NCBI GenBank assembly: GCA_030837265.1
Contig: JAUPKV010000467.1
Span: 1-5,764, forward strand
Source of the DNA: Methanobacteriota archaeon
GTDB taxonomy: Archaea > Halobacteriota > Methanosarcinia > Methanosarcinales > Methanosarcinaceae
Reading direction: 5' to 3'
DNA length: 5,764 bases
The notes under the pieces were generated by a model. It did no database searches. It was not told the DNA's origin and saw only the letters and a program-made list of their open reading frames with translations. Position 1 is the first letter of the stretch. Each line of letters begins with the position of its first letter. The translations under genes were made by a program, and so were the position numbers. Of the stretch, positions 3,193 to 5,764 are shown piece after piece.

Positions 3193-5559
3193 TCATTTTT
3201 CCTTTACATTAAAGGTAATTCTGAACTCTGTACCCTGTGAGCGGTTAAGCTCTATTTCCCCATTCAGCTGGTCTACTAGAATGCTTACCAACTCTAGGCC
3301 GAGCGACTCGGCACTTTCGAATTCAAAGTCTTCAGGCATTCCTTTTCCGTCATCCGAAATTGTCAGGATGAAAACGGACTTTTTCATTTCGTCACTCATT
3401 TCTGCGTCACTGCAAAGCCCGATTCGAATTTTCCCTTCATGTTTTTCAGTAAATGCATGCTTTAGGGAATTGGAAATGAGCTCATTAACAATTATGCCTA
3501 ACGGGACAGCGGTATCCATATCAAGGAATGCATTATCTTCCAGTTCCATACTCAGGTGAACGTTTTTGCTGTAAAGGTTGTAAGTTTTGAAAAGGTTTCC
3601 AGCTAACCTTTTAGTGTATGAGGAAAAATCCAGCTTATCGGTTCCTTCTCCATTATAGAGCTCCTCATGGAGAAGGGACATTGAGATTACCCGGTTCTGT
3701 CCTTCCTTGAAAGCCTCTATAACATTTTCGTCCTCGAACTTCTCAGCCTGGAGGTCCAGCAGAGAAGATATTACCTGTAAATTGTTCTTGATTCGATGGT
3801 GAATTTCTTTTATGCGGACTTTTTCGATTTTTACTAGAGCTTCTTCAGCATTTATACGTTCAGTGATATCACGAGCAGCTGCAAAAACACCAATAATCTC
3901 ATCGTGCTCGTCTTTAAAAACAGATGCATTAAATAAAACCGGTGTCGCTCGTCCATCTTCAGTCTTAATTTTCAGTAGATAATCTCGCACCAATCCTTCC
4001 CTAAACACCTGTTGATAGACTTTTTTGGCTTTTCCAGGCTCGGTGAAGTAATCTAAAAAATCAGTCCCAATCAGCTCATTTCGGGAATATCCGGTAACCT
4101 TTTCTGTAGCAATATTAACATCTGTAATTTTACCATCACGCCCAATAGTAACCAGAGTATCCAAACTGGATTCAATCAGGCTGCGATTATAAATATTTGA
4201 TAATCTTATTTTTTCATCTGCCTTGATACGCTCAGTAATATCTCTGACAATTGCCGAAAACGCCTTAATATCTCCAGACACGTCAAATATAGGAGAAAGA
4301 GTTACTGAAACATTTATCTTTGTGCCATCTTTTTTTAACCGTAAAGTTTCGTAATGCTGGATCTTTTCTCCGCGTTTGATCTTTTCAGAAAAATGTTTTA
4401 TTTCCCCTTTAATATCATCAGGTTCAAGTATCGATATGTTTTTTCCTATAATTTCTTCGGCTGAATAACCATAAGTCCGCTCTGCTCCCTTATTCCAGCT
4501 GAGGATAATACCGTCAAGAGATTTGGTCATAATTGCATCGTCAGAAGACTCCACTGCATTGGCTAGTGTTTGAATCTTCTCTTCAGCTTTTTTACGCTCG
4601 GTGATGTCTTCAAATACCGCGACTAGCTCGCCAGAGGGAAGTTTGTATATCCAGTTAGTTACCCACAGGGTGATTCTCTCATCTTCATAGAGCGTCGAGG
4701 GAAAGAATTCTGTTCTTCCAGTCAACCATACCCGCCTGAATGCCGCGTCGAGTCCCATCTCACCTACATTGGGGAAGAACTCATAGAGGCTTTTTCCAAT
4801 AATATTCTCCCGTTGGACATGATTAACACACGCGCCAGCAGCGTTAATATCCTTAAAGATAAAATCATGCCCATCATCGATAACATCATAGATAGCTACC
4901 CCGCTTGATATTACTTCGAACAAGTTCCTGAACCGCGATTCGTTCTCCTGCAACGCCTTCTCTGTCCTCTTGTGCTCAGTAACATCTTGAACAGTACCTC
5001 TTACTTGAACAGGGGTACGTTTTTCATCAAAAACGACTTTTCCCTGTGCATGAACTATTCGCTCTCCTTCTTCAGCCAGGACAATACTATAATCAATTTC
5101 ATAGGGCTCTCCATCTAATAATGCCTCTTTAATGACATTATCCACATAGCCTCGGTCGTCCGTATGAACACAATTCAAAAATGCATCGTAAGTTGCACCG
5201 AATTCCTGAGGATTACTTCCAAAAATACGATACACTTCATCAGACCAGTATAATTCATCAGTTACAAGATCCCAATCCCAATTTCCAAGATGGGCTATTT
5301 TTTGAGCTTCATTGAGTCTTTTCTCATTTTCCAGTAATGTTTTATAAGCTTCTTCAAGTTCAGCTGTACGTTCTTTAACCAGTTTATCTAAACTGTCGAG
5401 CGTTTCTTTTAACTTCGTTTCTGCTTTCTTAATACCGGTGATATCATAGGAAACCCTCATGAGCCTTTGGCTCATGCATGGAAATGAAAAACTTTCATTA
5501 TCTATTTTGTCCTTCTTTCCTTGATATGGGCAATGAATACTGTTTCTATTTTGTGACAT
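3193..5559 (-). CDS. Multi-PAS cytoplasmic sensor histidine kinase, HisKA_2 type
   Basis: This 788-residue protein senses a signal through PAS domains and autophosphorylates for transfer to a response regulator. Order: unique N-terminus (1-33), the end of a PAC-like motif (about 34-47), a coiled coil (about 43-88), PAS 1 (about 88-198, GNWDWDLVTDELYWSDEVYR), PAS 2 (about 204-325), PAS 3 (about 328-446), PAS 4 (about 451-570), a HisKA_2 dimerisation and phosphoacceptor helix (EIHHRIKNNLQ, 585-595; His588 the likely acceptor, His587 the alternative), then the ATPase domain with the N box (NELISNSLKHAF, 692-703), G1 (DDGKGMP, 736-742) and a Leu-Gly-Leu loop near 753-755. Each PAS ends in an Asp-Ile-Thr-Glu-Arg-type signature. 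No signal peptide, membrane segment or receiver domain is present. The ATG at 5559 gives the longest frame, with an in-frame TAA four codons earlier; starts at 5475 or 5460 are plausible because the first 28 residues match nothing I recognise. The signal and partner are unknown. Confidence 0.9.
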   Translation of the reverse strand: MSQNRNSIHCPYQGKKDKIDNESFSFPCMSQRLMRVSYDITGIKKAETKLKETLDSLDKLVKERTAELEEAYKTLLENEKRLNEAQKIAHLGNWDWDLVTDELYWSDEVYRIFGSNPQEFGATYDAFLNCVHTDDRGYVDNVIKEALLDGEPYEIDYSIVLAEEGERIVHAQGKVVFDEKRTPVQVRGTVQDVTEHKRTEKALQENESRFRNLFEVISSGVAIYDVIDDGHDFIFKDINAAGACVNHVQRENIIGKSLYEFFPNVGEMGLDAAFRRVWLTGRTEFFPSTLYEDERITLWVTNWIYKLPSGELVAVFEDITERKKAEEKIQTLANAVESSDDAIMTKSLDGIILSWNKGAERTYGYSAEEIIGKNISILEPDDIKGEIKHFSEKIKRGEKIQHYETLRLKKDGTKINVSVTLSPIFDVSGDIKAFSAIVRDITERIKADEKIRLSNIYNRSLIESSLDTLVTIGRDGKITDVNIATEKVTGYSRNELIGTDFLDYFTEPGKAKKVYQQVFREGLVRDYLLKIKTEDGRATPVLFNASVFKDEHDEIIGVFAAARDITERINAEEALVKIEKVRIKEIHHRIKNNLQVISSLLDLQAEKFEDENVIEAFKEGQNRVISMSLLHEELYNGEGTDKLDFSSYTKRLAGNLFKTYNLYSKNVHLSMELEDNAFLDMDTAVPLGIIVNELISNSLKHAFTEKHEGKIRIGLCSDAEMSDEMKKSVFILTISDDGKGMPEDFEFESAESLGLELVSILVDQLNGEIELNRSQGTEFRITFNVKEK
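5458..5476 (-). repeat. Perfect hairpin covering two candidate kinase start codons
   Basis: CATGAGCC (5458-5465) pairs with GGCTCATG (5469-5476) around TTT. On the minus strand each arm contains an in-frame ATG of the kinase (Met29 at 5475, Met34 at 5460). If translation begins at either, the mRNA hairpin could limit ribosome access. The pairing is seen; the regulatory role is inferred. Confidence 0.5.
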
Positions 5560-5576
5560 TAATCCCGTTTAGGAAA

Positions 5577-5664
5577 CTAGTGTCGCGTCATCGATAAAAT
5601 GTCGTATAAAATCGGATGTAATTACTTGTAATTGTTCGATCTTTGAGGGTTGACTCGACACTAG
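5577..5664. mobile_element. MITE-like inverted-repeat unit upstream of the kinase
   Basis: Bases 5577-5590 (CTAGTGTCGCGTCA) and 5651-5664 (TGACTCGACACTAG) are inverted repeats with 13 of 14 positions pairing. Each end is CTAG, which could be a 4-bp target duplication of the kind known for IS5-group elements, leaving an 80-bp body (5581-5660) with 10-bp termini. Inside is a smaller hairpin (AATTAC 5620-5625, GTAATT 5628-5633). There is no coding capacity. A large operator or attenuator is the main alternative. Because CTAG is itself palindromic, a target duplication cannot be told from an extended terminus using one copy. Confidence 0.5.
5605..5612. promoter_or_regulatory. TATA-like box inside the inverted-repeat unit
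   Basis: TATAAAAT on the plus strand, or ATTTTATA on the minus strand, lies about 46 bases before the longest kinase start and in the inverted-repeat unit. Archaeal TATA boxes sit about 25 bases before transcription start, so a kinase transcript could begin near 5580. The plus-strand gene has a second candidate, TATATTA at 5666-5672, about 87 bases before its ATG and just outside the unit. Confidence 0.25.
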
Positions 5665-5747
5665 GTATATTACTCTCGAATGCATGAATGCTGTCTTAGA
5701 ACGCGTATCGAAAATTGTTCCTTCGAGGTTTTTCTCTTGCCCATATC

Positions 5748-5764
5748 AGGAGGCAATTATGGAA
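5748..5764 (+). CDS. First codons of a plus-strand gene with a strong Shine-Dalgarno, cut by the right edge
   Basis: AGGAGG (5748-5753) is followed after 5 bases by ATG at 5759-5761 and GAA at 5762-5764. This is the strongest ribosome binding site in the window and marks a real start with the gene continuing beyond the edge. Only Met-Glu is visible, so no function can be given. The coding part is 5759-5764; the span listed includes the ribosome binding site. The gene is divergent from the kinase. Confidence 0.6.

Larger units (their letters stand above)
5522..5748. repeat. 12-bp inverted repeat shared by two divergent leaders
   Basis: TGATATGGGCAA (5522-5533) is the exact reverse complement of TTGCCCATATCA (5737-5748). 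The right copy runs directly into the Shine-Dalgarno of the plus-strand gene at 5759. The left copy, read on the minus strand, is followed by AAGGAAAGAAGG near the kinase start. It may be a shared leader or operator element, or the trace of an inverted duplication. Confidence 0.55.

Noticed and set aside
3281..3559. A 92-codon plus-strand frame
   Set aside because: It is the antisense shadow of the kinase ATPase domain, with serine-rich composition typical of such shadows.

Overview
The window looks like a piece of a Methanosarcina-type methanogenic archaeon, probably the end of a draft contig. Supporting signs are low G+C with long AT-rich spacers, a multi-PAS soluble histidine kinase of the HisKA_2 type that is abundant in Methanosarcina, an N-terminal start resembling methanogen MEDS-domain sensors, a divergent IS605-type element, and a RelB-like antitoxin. 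The first 11 bases match the 3' end of the common Illumina adapter, so the left edge appears to be a sequencing artefact joined to real DNA.

Layout, left to right. Bases 12-53 (minus) hold the first codons of a probable MEDS-domain sensor that runs off the left edge. Bases 54-386 are a regulatory spacer. Bases 387-656 (plus) encode an intact RelB-like antitoxin with a ribbon-helix-helix N-terminus. It overlaps the start of a RelE-like toxin gene (647-949) that is broken by stops and frameshifts. An 11-bp tandem repeat of eight units follows (968-1063). Bases about 1188-2703 are an IS200/IS605-family element whose top strand is the minus strand of this window. It has a left-end hairpin (2670-2692), a divergent and badly deleted tnpA (2451-2648, plus), a nearly full-length tnpB (1285-2397, minus), a probable omega RNA region, and a right-end hairpin (1196-1218). 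Bases 2704-3192 contain no convincing gene, only three small stem-loops. Bases 3193-5559 (minus) encode a cytoplasmic sensor kinase with four PAS domains. Upstream of it is an 88-bp inverted-repeat unit (5577-5664) that looks like a MITE. The window ends on a strong Shine-Dalgarno and the first two codons of a plus-strand gene (5759).

How the parts relate. The kinase has no membrane segment and no partner regulator in view, so it probably senses a cytoplasmic signal through its PAS domains and signals to a regulator encoded elsewhere. The rest is largely a record of decay and transposition: an antitoxin that outlived its toxin, a TnpB nuclease that outlived its TnpA transposase, and a kinase reading frame that opens in the middle of a PAS/PAC motif beside a MITE-like unit. 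I found no clear new multi-gene system. The points most worth following are the TnpB/omega RNA locus without a working TnpA, the 11-bp repeat array, and the hairpin that covers two candidate kinase start codons.
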